DNA of 32,556 bases from Armatimonadota bacterium (GCA_014381035.1 JACMIS010000376.1:1-32556), one strand, 5' to 3'; shown: positions 1-7,613, numbered from the stretch's first letter. Notes: a model not told the origin generated them from the sequence alone. Numbers and translations are program-made.

Positions 1-1135
1 CCGCCACCCCCGCGTCGCCCAGCGAGGACGGGTGCCGCGCCACTTCCTCGCGCACCGCCGCCGTCAGCCCGTCGTAGCCGAAAAACTCGATGCGTCCCTG
101 GTTGTTCCGTCTCCGCGCTTCGGTCAGCCCGTCCGAACTCATCGCGAGAACGTCGCCCACCCCGAGCGAAACCCTCTGGGCGCGATATTCCACCCCCACG
201 TCCACTCCCAGCAGCGGACCGCCGCATTCCATCAGTTCCGTCACCTCGTCCGTGTCCGCCCGCAAGACGAACGGCGGCTCGATGCCCGCCCAGGCGCAGG
301 AAAGTTCCTGCGCCCGCGTGTCCACCACGCACACGGCGAGGGCGATATAGGAGTTGCCTGTACGCGACGGATCGAGCCGGGTCTTGTCTACCAGAAAGGC
401 GTTCAGCCGCTCCATCGCGACAGCAGGGTTCGGGTACTCACGCAGAAGAACCCGTAGCGCGAATTTTACCTCGGAGGTATACATCACCGCCTCGATCCCG
501 TGCCCCGTGGCGTCGCCGACTACCAGCGCGATAGTGTCTTCCGCGAGCGCGAATGTGTCGAAGAAGTCGCCCCCGACCAGCGTGTCGTCGGAGGCCGACT
601 CATACAGCGGTTTGATGGCAAGCCCAGGAAACGCGTCGGGCGGCGGCACCATGAGGAGCGAGTTTTGGAGCGTTTCCATGACGCGGTTCTGTTTGTCGAG
701 GGCGGCTTTTAGCTCCTCCTCCAGCCGTCTTCGCTCGGTCAGGTCGCGCATGATCTTGCAGAAGCCGCGCAGTTCGCCCGCCTCATCGCGGAGCGCGTTC
801 ACGATGCCGCTGCCCCAGAAACGGGACCCGTCCTTGCGGACGTGCCACCGCTCGTTCGTAGCGGTCCCCTCCGCCGCCGCGATAGCCAACTCCCGCTCGG
901 GATCGCCCTTCGCGTGGTCCTCGGGGGTGTAGATGACTCGGGCGTCCCGACCGACGATCTCGTCCTCGGTCCAGCCCATGATGCGCTCCGCGCCCGCGTT
1001 CCAGAAGACGATGCGCTCCTGGGGGTCGGTGAAGAAGATGGAATAGTCCTTGGCGGCATCCATCATAAGGTAGAACATCTCCGCGACACTGACGAAAGGC
1101 GGCGGCGACCCGCGCGGCGGTTTGTAATGACTCAA
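1..1135 (-). CDS. PAS domain / PP2C (SpoIIE, RsbU-like) phosphatase, partial
   Basis: The gene runs off the left edge, so its C-terminus is missing. Read on the minus strand it encodes a PAS domain at about residues 20-140, with FWNAGAERIMGW and the PAC-like ending GFCKIMRDLTERRRLEEE. A short coiled linker (about 140-170) leads into a PP2C-type serine phosphatase. The metal-binding motifs GGDFFD (about residue 188) and VVGDATGHG (about 205) are intact. This is the RsbU/SpoIIE architecture, which senses a signal through PAS and dephosphorylates an anti-sigma-factor antagonist; that partner is inferred and none is seen here. I chose the TTG start at 1133-1135 because a good GAGGTGAT ribosome site sits about 6 bases upstream. 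The next in-frame ATG (1076-1078) has no such site. There are no membrane segments, so it is probably cytosolic. Confidence 0.9.
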   Translation of the reverse strand, partial: MSHYKPPRGSPPPFVSVAEMFYLMMDAAKDYSIFFTDPQERIVFWNAGAERIMGWTEDEIVGRDARVIYTPEDHAKGDPERELAIAAAEGTATNERWHVRKDGSRFWGSGIVNALRDEAGELRGFCKIMRDLTERRRLEEELKAALDKQNRVMETLQNSLLMVPPPDAFPGLAIKPLYESASDDTLVGGDFFDTFALAEDTIALVVGDATGHGIEAVMYTSEVKFALRVLLREYPNPAVAMERLNAFLVDKTRLDPSRTGNSYIALAVCVVDTRAQELSCAWAGIEPPFVLRADTDEVTELMECGGPLLGVDVGVEYRAQRVSLGVGDVLAMSSDGLTEARRRNNQGRIEFFGYDGLTAAVREEVARHPSSLGDAGVA

Positions 1136-1788
1136 AAAATCACCTCGGAAATGAACTGATTGGATCGCCTTGCCGATCCGTCGCGGGAGACGAACGCATC
1201 GCGGGCGTGTCCACGCACCACCCCGGGGCTACGGCGAGGAGGATGTCTCATCGAGTCGTGTTTTGCAGGGTGCGGCGTGAACAATTCCCCCTCGTCCATT
1301 GCCCGTCGTTCCGACCCTCGCGTGGTGAAGAGGTCATCGCCATATTTAATGGTGTTGTAGCTACCGTTGTCGTCGCTCACCGAAGAAACCATGATGCCGT
1401 GCCTTTTCTATGCGCGACGAAACCTGCGTCGTGCAGGTCCGGTGGGGCAGATCAGGTGACGCTCGTGCGCGGGCGGAATCCAGATGCCGACGCCCCTATG
1501 GGGTCGCATCGATTCTACTTGAGCGAGTATACCCTGTAAACGACACGATCGCCGAAAGCGGGAATCGCTCCGATACCTTCGTAAGATCGAGCACGTTGCG
1601 TCGGGCGTATCTTAGGGGCGGTGATGCGACCCGTGGCTACGGCGGAAGGGCAAGCCGCTACCAAACGATTAGACGAAAGTATCAGCTCGCGAGGACGGTA
1701 CAATGGCGTAGTTGGGCGGAAGAAGCATCCACCCCGTACAATAGATTATGATTTTCCCACACACTAATCGATCACCTCGGCGGAAACG
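1136..1788. other. 653-bp apparent non-coding interval with interlocked inverted repeats
   Basis: No open frame here has a recognisable protein or a convincing ribosome site; the short frames look like noise. Two pairs of complementary segments are visible. GGGTCGCATC (1501-1510) matches GATGCGACCC (1623-1632), and CGCCCCTA just upstream of the first matches TAGGGGCG just upstream of the second. Their order is A B A' B', so both cannot nest and they would form a pseudoknot if the region is transcribed. A hairpin ACCTGC/GCAGGT lies near 1422-1438. TACAAT -10-like boxes occur at 1699-1704 and 1737-1742, the latter a weak promoter candidate for trpF. Confidence 0.5.
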
Positions 1789-2400
1789 GTGGAAACTGTG
1801 ACACGTATCAAGATCTGTGGGATCACCAACGCGGAAGACGCCCGCGCCGCCGTCCGACTGGGCGCGAGTGCGCTCGGGATCATCGGGATCGAATCGTCGC
1901 CGCGCTACATACTGCCCGAGATGACGCCGGACATCTTCCGGGAAGCCAAACCGTTCGTCCCGGTGTTCGTCCTGAAACGGCGTGCCGATGAGGATGTCGG
2001 CTATGAATCGGGCTACGTTCAATTCTACGAAGGAGTACCGGACAGGCACGCGCACTATTTGCGGGTCTTCCGTATCAAAGACGGCGCGAGTCTGGAGCAA
2101 CTGGTCGGGTACAACGAGAGTGTTGCGGGAGTCGTGTTAGATGCTTATCACGAATCCGCGCTCGGCGGGACCGGCAAAACATTCGACTGGCGACTCGCGG
2201 TGACGGCAAAAGGATTACTACCGTCTCTCCCCCTTATCCTCGCCGGGGGACTGACGCCGGAAAACGTGTTCGACGCCGTTCGCGCCGTTCGCCCGCACGC
2301 CGTAGACGTTTCGAGCGGCGTGGAAGCCGAGCCGGGACGCAAGGACCATGACAAACTGCGCCGGTTCATCGAAGCGGTACGCGAAGCGGATCGGGAATAA
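1789..2400 (+). CDS. trpF: Phosphoribosylanthranilate isomerase
   Basis: TrpF catalyses the Amadori rearrangement of N-(5-phosphoribosyl)anthranilate in tryptophan synthesis, as a cytosolic TIM barrel. The 203-residue product has the family length. It shows the N-terminal RIKICGIT strand with catalytic Cys (residue 10), SSPRYI near 37-42, VVLDA with the catalytic Asp (about 118) followed by GGTGKTFDW, and the phosphate-binding ILAGGLTPENV and VDVSSGVE loops. The start given is GTG at 1789. A GTG at 1798 (giving MTRIKICGIT) is equally plausible because GGTGG precedes it. No other trp gene is in the window, so it is a stand-alone trpF. A weak promoter (TACAAT, 1737-1742) may serve it. Confidence 0.93.
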   Translation: METVTRIKICGITNAEDARAAVRLGASALGIIGIESSPRYILPEMTPDIFREAKPFVPVFVLKRRADEDVGYESGYVQFYEGVPDRHAHYLRVFRIKDGASLEQLVGYNESVAGVVLDAYHESALGGTGKTFDWRLAVTAKGLLPSLPLILAGGLTPENVFDAVRAVRPHAVDVSSGVEAEPGRKDHDKLRRFIEAVREADRE

Positions 2401-2484
2401 TCGCGGTCGTTAGCAAAAAGGCTTTGCATCGGATATGGTGTTCTTATGTGACATTTTCCCATTGCTAAGGAGCCGAAGCAAACC

Positions 2485-2859
2485 GTGGAGTTAACTGTTT
2501 TGCCCGAACGAGTCGCCATCTGCCAGATGCCGCCCGGCACGACACCGCCGGAATGGGCATGGCGCGGCGGCTTCTGCTCCGTGACCCGCACCGCGAGCGA
2601 ACTTTCCATTGTCGCGGCGGAGGCGAGCATCCCCCCGGACGTAAAATGCAGCGCGGGTTGGCGCGTTCTTTCCGTACGGGGTCCCCTCGACTTGAATATG
2701 ACCGGGGTTCTGGCGTCGCTATCGGAGCCGCTCGCCGGGGCGGGTATCAACATATTTAGCATCTCGACCTACGACACCGATCACCTTTTAGTGCAGGAAG
2801 AAAAGTTGGTGGACGCCATCGCGGCTCTTCTGATGGCAGGTATTACGGTTGTTGGGTGA
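2485..2859 (+). CDS. ACT-domain protein (ACT_7 / CASTOR-like)
   Basis: A 124-residue protein made of two ACT-like halves. The C-terminal half carries RGPLDLNMTGVLASL, GINIFSISTYDTDHLLV and a final helix-strand, the pattern of the ACT_7 family found in small stand-alone proteins and beside aspartokinase-type enzymes. ACT domains bind small ligands, usually amino acids, so a sensing role is likely; the ligand is unknown. The GTG start at 2485 follows AAGGAG at 2467-2472, a rather long spacing of 12. The last codons and the stop lie inside an octamer repeat (2847-2906). The position after trpF is suggestive of amino-acid metabolism, but the 84-bp gap does not prove an operon. Confidence 0.8.
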   Translation: MELTVLPERVAICQMPPGTTPPEWAWRGGFCSVTRTASELSIVAAEASIPPDVKCSAGWRVLSVRGPLDLNMTGVLASLSEPLAGAGINIFSISTYDTDHLLVQEEKLVDAIAALLMAGITVVG

Positions 2860-2906
2860 TTGGGTGGTTAGGTGATTCGGGATCGCCTGTCGCACCCCAA
2901 TAACCG
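2847..2906. repeat. Octamer-array inverted repeat (TTGGGTGA family), copy 1
   Basis: From 2847 the DNA has an 8-bp period: TTGGGTGA, TTGGGTGG, TTAGGTGA, TTCGGGAT. A complementary segment (CGCACCCC AATAACCG) follows at 2891-2906, so a hairpin can form. The stop codon of the ACT gene lies within the array. A second member of the same family is at 11074-11155. The location suggests a mobile-type intergenic repeat or a termination/mRNA-end structure. Confidence 0.7.
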
Positions 2907-2907
2907 T

Positions 2908-2938
2908 TTAGCAAAAAGACATCGTTCGCCGATACAAT
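2908..2938 (+). promoter_or_regulatory. Putative promoter of the first kptA (leaderless)
   Basis: TACAAT at 2933-2938 is a good -10 box. The expected start of transcription, about 7 bases on, falls on the ATG at 2944, so the message would be leaderless; no Shine-Dalgarno sequence is seen. No consensus -35 is present at 17 bp. The upstream 11-mer TTAGCAAAAAG (2908-2918) also occurs at 2410-2420 ahead of the ACT gene, so it may be a shared upstream element. Confidence 0.5.
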
Positions 2939-2943
2939 GGTGT

Positions 2944-3498
2944 ATGAATGACAAAAAGCTAATCAAAGCCAGTAAATATCTCGCGCTACACCTGCGCCAT
3001 GCGCCGGAGAAGATCGGGCTGACGCTCGATTCCGCCGGATGGTGCGCGGTCTCCGACCTCCTCGACGCGTGCACCCGGAACGGCATGGCGATCACCCGCG
3101 CCGAACTCGACGCCGTAGTCGCGGAGAACGACAAGAAGCGGTTCGCGTTTTCCGAGGACGGCACCCAGATTCGGGCGAGTCAGGGACACTCCATCGCCGT
3201 GGAACTGGAACTGCCGCCAATCACGCCGCCCCCGGTTCTGTACCATGGCACCGGCGCGGGGAGCGTGAAGCCGATACTGGAGAGCGGTCTGCGCAAGATG
3301 AACCGCCATCATGTCCACCTGTCCGCCGACAAAGAGACCGCGACCAGAGTCGGGGCGCGGCACGGGAAACCCGTGGTTCTCGCGGTGGACACGGACGCCA
3401 TGCGCCGCGCCGGTCACGTTTTTTATCGGAGCGAGAACGGCGTCTACCTCGTGGACGAAGTGCCCGCGCCGTTCCTGTCGCTCGACGCGGACGACTAA
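2944..3498 (+). CDS. kptA: RNA 2'-phosphotransferase (KptA/Tpt1), complete copy
   Basis: Tpt1/KptA removes an internal RNA 2'-phosphate by transferring it to NAD+, yielding ADP-ribose 1'',2''-cyclic phosphate. The 184-residue product is full length and keeps the four residues known to be essential in yeast Tpt1 (R23, H24, R71, R138): R18 and H19 in HLRH, R66 in NDKKRF, and R121 in NRHHVHLS. Also present are RASQGHS, LYHGTG, RVGARHGKPVVLAVDT and FYRSENGVYLVDEVP. The ATG at 2944 is preferred over an upstream in-frame codon because family homology starts at LIKASKYLA and a TACAAT box sits 6 bases before it. The bacterial substrate is uncertain in the family. A degenerate second copy follows after 17 bp. 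Confidence 0.95.
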   Translation: MNDKKLIKASKYLALHLRHAPEKIGLTLDSAGWCAVSDLLDACTRNGMAITRAELDAVVAENDKKRFAFSEDGTQIRASQGHSIAVELELPPITPPPVLYHGTGAGSVKPILESGLRKMNRHHVHLSADKETATRVGARHGKPVVLAVDTDAMRRAGHVFYRSENGVYLVDEVPAPFLSLDADD

Positions 3499-3515
3499 AA
3501 ACCGTATAAACCGTC

Positions 3516-4067
3516 ATGGAAGCGGCACAGCGGGTTCGTATCAGCAAGTTTCTCGCACGGCATCTCCGGCACGATCCGGCAGCCATCGGCATTCGCCTCG
3601 ACCCGGCGGGATGGTGCGACGTCGGCGACCTGCTCCACGCTTTTTCCGCGCAGGGGATGATGGTGTCCCACGACGACCTACAAACCGTTGTCGCGGCGGA
3701 CGACAAGGCGCGGTTCGAGTGGGGGACGGGCGGAATGATCCGCGCCCGGACCGGGCACACGGTGCGTGTCGAGAAAACGTTGCGTCCGGCGTATGGCTAC
3801 TCCCTCTTGTTCCACGGCACCGGCGCACACCACCTGCCCACCATCCTGTCGGAGGGACTGCACGCGCCGCGCGGTCGGTTCGTGCCGTTCTGGAACCACC
3901 TCGAAACCGCCTATCAAGTCGCCCTGCAACACGGCGAACCGCTGGTCCTTGCTGTGGACAGCATCGGCTCATGGCGTGCCGGGATCCAGTTCTACCGGAC
4001 GACAAAAGGCATATTCCTCGCCAACGCCATGCCCGCGCAGTTTCTGTCCGTAGTCGAAGGGGTTTAA
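3516..4067 (+). CDS. Degenerate KptA/Tpt1-like RNA 2'-phosphotransferase, second tandem copy
   Basis: A 183-residue paralogue of the preceding gene that aligns with it end to end. It keeps R18-H19 (HLRH), R66 (DDKARF), RARTGHT, FHGTGAHH and LAVDS. The block aligned with NRHHVHLS of copy 1 reads RGRFVPFW. In an ungapped alignment the fourth essential arginine becomes Gly120, and the His-Val-His-Leu-Ser signature is lost; arginines at 119 and 121 flank the gap. FYRTTKGIFLANAMP replaces the usual FYRSxNGVYL. The frame is intact and not eroded elsewhere, which argues for altered specificity or a binding role rather than a pseudogene. Only 17 bp separate it from copy 1, so they are probably co-transcribed; no strong ribosome site is seen. 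Confidence 0.85.
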   Translation: MEAAQRVRISKFLARHLRHDPAAIGIRLDPAGWCDVGDLLHAFSAQGMMVSHDDLQTVVAADDKARFEWGTGGMIRARTGHTVRVEKTLRPAYGYSLLFHGTGAHHLPTILSEGLHAPRGRFVPFWNHLETAYQVALQHGEPLVLAVDSIGSWRAGIQFYRTTKGIFLANAMPAQFLSVVEGV

Positions 4068-4088
4068 GACTCCCTGATCCTATCTGGT

Positions 4089-4116
4089 TTGCCTGTGAGG
4101 TTAGTCAAGGTACAAT
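4089..4116 (+). promoter_or_regulatory. Putative promoter of the CDF transporter gene
   Basis: TTGCCT (4089-4094), a 16-bp spacer and TACAAT (4111-4116). The expected transcription start is about 3-5 bases before the ATG at 4127, giving an almost leaderless message. No Shine-Dalgarno sequence lies upstream of the ATG. Confidence 0.55.
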
Positions 4117-4126
4117 CTACGACGAC

Positions 4127-5041
4127 ATGCCGCCGACTTTAACTGCCAACGAACACCCTGCCCAGCAAGGGATGCGTGCCGTGCGTGTCGGAATCGTTGT
4201 CAATATCTGTCTCGCGTTTGTGAAGGGCGTGGCGGGAATCGTGGGCAACTCCTACGCACTCGTCGCGGATGCTATCGAATCCAGCGCGGACGTTTTCACC
4301 TCGGTGATCGTTCTTTGGGGCTTGCAGGTCGCGCTCAAACCCGCCGACGACGACCATCCGCACGGTCACGGCAAAGCCGAGCCGCTGGCATCGCTCGTCG
4401 TTTGTCTGGCACTCGTCCTTGCCGCCGGATTTATCTCGTTCGAGAGCGTCCGGGAAATCCTGACGCCGCACAAGGCTCCCGCGCCGTTCACATTGCTGGT
4501 GCTGGTTTCCGTGGTGATCACGAAAGAGATACTCGCGCGTTCGGTCCTGAAAGCCGGGGAAGACGCGCAGAGCGGCGCGGTCAAGAACGACGCGTTTCAC
4601 CACCGGGCGGACGCGATCACGTCCGCGGCGGCGTTTATCGGTATCAGTATCGCGCTGATCGGCGGCGACGGCTACGAGGCGGCGGACGATTGGGCGGCAC
4701 TTTTAGCGGCGGGCGTTATCGCTTATAACGCCGGGCATATCGGGAAAGCGGCATTGCAGGAGTTGATGGATTCCGCCCCCGACCAGCGCATCGAAACCGA
4801 GATCCGGCAAGTCGCGGCGAGCGTTCCCGGCGTTGAGGGATTGCACCGTTGCCGCGTCCGCAAATCCGGGTTCGATTATTACACGGAGTTGGACGTTTTG
4901 GTCGACCGCGAAATGCCGGTCTGGAAAGCGCACCAGATCGCGCATGACGTGCAGAACGCGGTCCGGGCAGCAAACCCGCGTGTCGTGCGCGTACTCGTCC
5001 ATAGCGAACCCAGCGAGGACGAGAACGACACCGACGATTGA
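4127..5041 (+). CDS. Cation diffusion facilitator (CDF) family metal transporter
   Basis: CDF proteins export divalent metals (Zn, Fe, Mn, Co) by proton antiport at the inner membrane. The 304-residue product has the family layout: six membrane segments between about residues 20 and 210, a histidine-bearing loop HPHGHGKAEP (about 77-86), then a cytosolic metal-binding domain (about 215-295, with HRCRVRKSG and YYTELDVLVD). The transport-site residues fit E51 and D55 in DAIESSADVF and H158 and D162 in HHRADAITS. Glu at the first position, rather than Asp or His, leaves the metal preference open. The ATG at 4127 is chosen from the family start and the promoter just upstream. An open frame continues far upstream but is antisense noise through the kptA genes. 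Confidence 0.93.
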   Translation: MPPTLTANEHPAQQGMRAVRVGIVVNICLAFVKGVAGIVGNSYALVADAIESSADVFTSVIVLWGLQVALKPADDDHPHGHGKAEPLASLVVCLALVLAAGFISFESVREILTPHKAPAPFTLLVLVSVVITKEILARSVLKAGEDAQSGAVKNDAFHHRADAITSAAAFIGISIALIGGDGYEAADDWAALLAAGVIAYNAGHIGKAALQELMDSAPDQRIETEIRQVAASVPGVEGLHRCRVRKSGFDYYTELDVLVDREMPVWKAHQIAHDVQNAVRAANPRVVRVLVHSEPSEDENDTDD

Positions 5042-5047
5042 TGCCTA

Positions 5048-5069
5048 CCCGGTCCTCTACGGGACCGGG
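5048..5069. terminator. Hairpin between convergent genes
   Basis: CCCGGTCC (5048-5055), loop, GGACCGGG (5062-5069). It lies 7 bp after the CDF stop, and the stop codon of the opposite gene is in its loop, so it could end both transcripts. There is no T-run on either side, so it is not a classic intrinsic terminator. Confidence 0.5.
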
Positions 5070-5632
5070 GGATGGCGAAGGCGTGTGAGTAGGTCGGCGG
5101 CGGTTGCCCGAACCTCTTTCGATTTGAGCCGTGCCGTTGTATCATCTGTTTTTACCGGTTTACCGTTCGGGGTGAGCCACTGAATCAGGTTGCTCTTGTT
5201 GAAGTAGATGCGATTCTGCTCGGTGGAGGCTATTTCGCCGGTATCTTTCCCGTCGAAAGTCAACGGTCTGACATAGCGAAGATCCGTAGACAGCACGAAG
5301 ATCAGCGAACCGTCCGCAAAGTAGTACTCTTCTATTTTCCTGCCGCTTTCGCCGTAATAGATCGCTACCATCTTTCGCAATTCATTTTTGCCGTAGTAAC
5401 CGGTAAGTGTCCCCCCTTCGGCGGAAAAGCCAGACAGATCACGTTCCTTTTTCGTGTAGCGTTTCGCCTCAGTATTGATACGCGTATAGTATTTACGGAT
5501 TGCCTGAACATCCGTGGTGATGCTCTGGTCCCGCCCGGTGCGCTGACCGAAAGCCGATACGGGTATTACCATGACGGGCACGATGCCAAGAATGAAAATA
5601 CCATAAACAAAAAAACGGGGATGTTGGGTCAT
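5057..5632 (-). CDS. Secreted hypothetical protein at end of polysaccharide operon
   Basis: The 191-residue product starts with a hydrophobic segment (RFFVYGIFILGIVPVMVIPV) ending at SAFGQ, a likely signal peptide with cleavage near residues 28-29. The mature part is rich in Tyr, Lys and Glu and has strand-like pieces such as GTLTGYYGKNELRKMV and KIEEYYFADGSLIFV, resembling small beta-rich periplasmic proteins. I do not recognise the family. The ATG at 5632 is preferred to an upstream one at 5686 because the signal peptide then lies at the N-terminus. It is 22 bp downstream of the sugar transferase and is probably in the same operon, so a role in envelope or polysaccharide assembly is possible but unproven. 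Confidence 0.75.
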   Translation of the reverse strand: MTQHPRFFVYGIFILGIVPVMVIPVSAFGQRTGRDQSITTDVQAIRKYYTRINTEAKRYTKKERDLSGFSAEGGTLTGYYGKNELRKMVAIYYGESGRKIEEYYFADGSLIFVLSTDLRYVRPLTFDGKDTGEIASTEQNRIYFNKSNLIQWLTPNGKPVKTDDTTARLKSKEVRATAADLLTRLRHPPVP

Positions 5633-5654
5633 TTTTTGGTGGATACCTTTGTAG

Positions 5655-6329
5655 TCAGTACGCGCCGTATCGCTGGAATACGACACTGATAGTACGGAGG
5701 ATGATCTGGAGGTCGAGGCGGAGGGTGCGGTTGTCTATGTACCACATGTCAAGTTGTACGCGCTCCGCATACGAAACGCCGGAGCGACCGGAAACCTGCC
5801 ACCAACCCGTCAGTCCCGGCGGGACGGACATCAGTTTCGCCGCGTCCGCCCCGTAGTGTGATAGTTCGGCGGGGGTGATGATGCGCGGCCCGACCAGGCT
5901 CATCTGTCCGCGCAGAACGTTGATCAGTTGCGGCAGTTCGTCCAGGCTGGCGCGGCGCAGCCACTTGCCGATTTTCGTTACCCGTGGATCGTCCTGTAGT
6001 TTGTACTGTTTCTGATATTCCGTCCAGGCGTCGGGGTTTTGTTGCAACCAATCGTCCGCGTCGGGGATCATGGTGCGAAACTTGAACGCGTCGAAGGTCT
6101 GCGGCGTCTCGCCTTCCTGATAGTCCTGACGCATGAGGACCCGCCGCCGGTGCAGGACGGGACCGCGTGAGTCGAAAAGTACCAGAGCCGAGATCGCGAC
6201 AAAAACAGGAAACAGAAGAAGTAGTCCCATACCCGCCCCGAGTATATCCCCGGTCCGTTTGAGAAGGGAATATCCGGGCGGAGCCGCTGTTATCGGTGCC
6301 GGGGGAGTTATCGCGACGTGGTGCTTCAT
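5655..6329 (-). CDS. Bacterial sugar transferase (polyprenyl-phosphate phosphoglycosyl transferase)
   Basis: This family transfers a sugar-1-phosphate to undecaprenyl phosphate, the first membrane step in exopolysaccharide or O-antigen synthesis. The 224-residue product is of the short PglC/WcaJ-C-terminal type. It has a single re-entrant hydrophobic helix (about 30-52, GAGMGLLLLFPVFVAISAL), then FDAFKFRTM, RRASLDELPQLINVLRGQ, MSLVGPRIITPAEL, PGLTGWWQVSGRSG and a C-terminal YIDNRTLRLDLQIILRT. The conserved Asp-Glu pair in SLDELPQ is present. It follows two GT4 glycosyltransferases on the same strand with small gaps, so the cluster builds a surface glycan; no flippase, polymerase or export gene is in the window. 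Confidence 0.95.
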   Translation of the reverse strand: MKHHVAITPPAPITAAPPGYSLLKRTGDILGAGMGLLLLFPVFVAISALVLFDSRGPVLHRRRVLMRQDYQEGETPQTFDAFKFRTMIPDADDWLQQNPDAWTEYQKQYKLQDDPRVTKIGKWLRRASLDELPQLINVLRGQMSLVGPRIITPAELSHYGADAAKLMSVPPGLTGWWQVSGRSGVSYAERVQLDMWYIDNRTLRLDLQIILRTISVVFQRYGAY

Positions 6330-6350
6330 AGATCGTGGTACGCGCTCGAA

Positions 6351-7613
6351 TTAGACCGCGCCGGTCGCCAGTCCCCGCCGCAGTGACGCTGGTGCGGTGC
6401 CGATTTCGCAGGCGGCGGCGATAGCCGCGTTGTACAGGCATACCAGGTCGTCCGCCGCCACCGACCAGCGATAGTTCGGCGCGACGAAGGCGCGGGCGGC
6501 ACGTCCCGATTCGGCGAGCTCATGGTCGGGTTTGGCAAGGATTTCCGCGCAAACGCGGGCGAACTCCCCGGCGGTCTCCGCGACATACACGCCGTCACCG
6601 GTTCCCGCCGTTTCCGGCAGGGCACGGGCGGCAATCGGGGAGCAGACGACGGGACGACCGACCGCCATCGCTTCCAGTACCTTGTTTTGAATCCCGACAC
6701 CGATCCGTATCGGGCATACCGCGACCGTCGCCCGGAGCAAGTACGGGCGGATGTCGTCCACGAATCCGGTCAGGGTGACTCCGCCGGTGCGTACCGCCAA
6801 CGACTTCAGGGCGCGTGAGGGCGAACTACCGACGATGATCGCTTTCGCGCGTGGACGCGACTGCCGCAGGCGGGGCAATATCTCCTTCAGCAGAAACGAT
6901 GCCGCGTCCTGATTCGCCTCGTAACTCATTTTACCGGAGAAAACGAGGGTGTCCGGTTCCGGCGCGATGTGGGGGTCCGGATGGAAGTAATCGGCATCCA
7001 CGCCGTTCGCAATCACGGTTATTGGGGGCGAGCCGGGGTCTAATCGTTGCAGTTCCACCTTGTCCTGTTCGGCGGTGACGACGACCTGCCCGAAGAGGCG
7101 GCAGATGCGCGGTTCGTAGGTGCGCAGTTTACGCCATTCCTCCCACGAAAGCAGTCGCGAGGAAAACGAGCCGTTGCCGCTGTCCATCATCTGCTTGCGC
7201 AACGCGGTGATGCAGTCCACGGCGTCGAACACTATCGGGAGTGGCGCGAGCGACGGCACGAAATGGGCAGCGCGGAGATGCTCGATGTGGGCAACATCAA
7301 ACGCCCCGGTGGCAACCAGTTCGCATAATCGGGTTTCCAGCGCCTCCGAGTGACAATAGGCTGCCCATAGCGGCATCGGCGTAGGAAGGGCGAGCAGTGC
7401 CTGCCACGCGCCCTGCGTGCGGGAATGGGGTACGACATGCACGGCGTCGCAACGGGTGCGCAGTTCGGCGAGCGCGTCCGCGCTGGCGAACGAATCGTCG
7501 GCGAGCGCGGCGACGGTGACGCCGTGCCCGGCTTGCGTGAGGGCGCGGATAATCTGATAAGGGCGAACGCGGATCGGGGAAGGAACATAGGGAAGGACAT
7601 AGAGTATTTTCAT
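6351..7613 (-). CDS. GT4-family glycosyltransferase
   Basis: A GT-B fold, retaining glycosyltransferase of about 420 residues that adds a sugar to a growing glycan at the cytosolic membrane face. The N-terminal Rossmann part begins MKILYVLPYVPSPIRVRPYQ, with AHIEHLRA and VFDAVDCIT. The C-terminal donor-binding part has VIANGVDADYF, VFSGKMSYEANQDAA, VTLTGFVDDIRPYL and NKVLEAMAVGRPVV, where the conserved Glu is present. The ATG at 7611-7613 overlaps the stop of the upstream glycosyltransferase by four bases (ATGA), so the two are translationally coupled. A longer in-frame start exists inside the upstream gene but has no support. Confidence 0.93.
   Translation of the reverse strand: MKILYVLPYVPSPIRVRPYQIIRALTQAGHGVTVAALADDSFASADALAELRTRCDAVHVVPHSRTQGAWQALLALPTPMPLWAAYCHSEALETRLCELVATGAFDVAHIEHLRAAHFVPSLAPLPIVFDAVDCITALRKQMMDSGNGSFSSRLLSWEEWRKLRTYEPRICRLFGQVVVTAEQDKVELQRLDPGSPPITVIANGVDADYFHPDPHIAPEPDTLVFSGKMSYEANQDAASFLLKEILPRLRQSRPRAKAIIVGSSPSRALKSLAVRTGGVTLTGFVDDIRPYLLRATVAVCPIRIGVGIQNKVLEAMAVGRPVVCSPIAARALPETAGTGDGVYVAETAGEFARVCAEILAKPDHELAESGRAARAFVAPNYRWSVAADDLVCLYNAAIAAACEIGTAPASLRRGLATGAV

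Noticed and set aside
1410..1500. SRP (4.5S)-like RNA: CAGGTCCGG followed by GGGGCAG and flanking pairing segments
   Set aside because: The invariant GGAA loop and the AGCAG side of the symmetric loop are not present, and a competing hairpin ACCTGC/GCAGGT is more stable. Similarity is probably chance.
1132..1751. Several 80-113-codon open frames on both strands in the gap before trpF
   Set aside because: None has a domain, ribosome site or codon pattern like the neighbours; they overlap one another and look random.
3311..4126. Long open frame that continues upstream of the CDF transporter through both kptA genes
   Set aside because: The first 270 or so codons are Arg/Pro/Gly-rich noise in a different frame of two clear kptA genes; the CDF family start fits the ATG at 4127.
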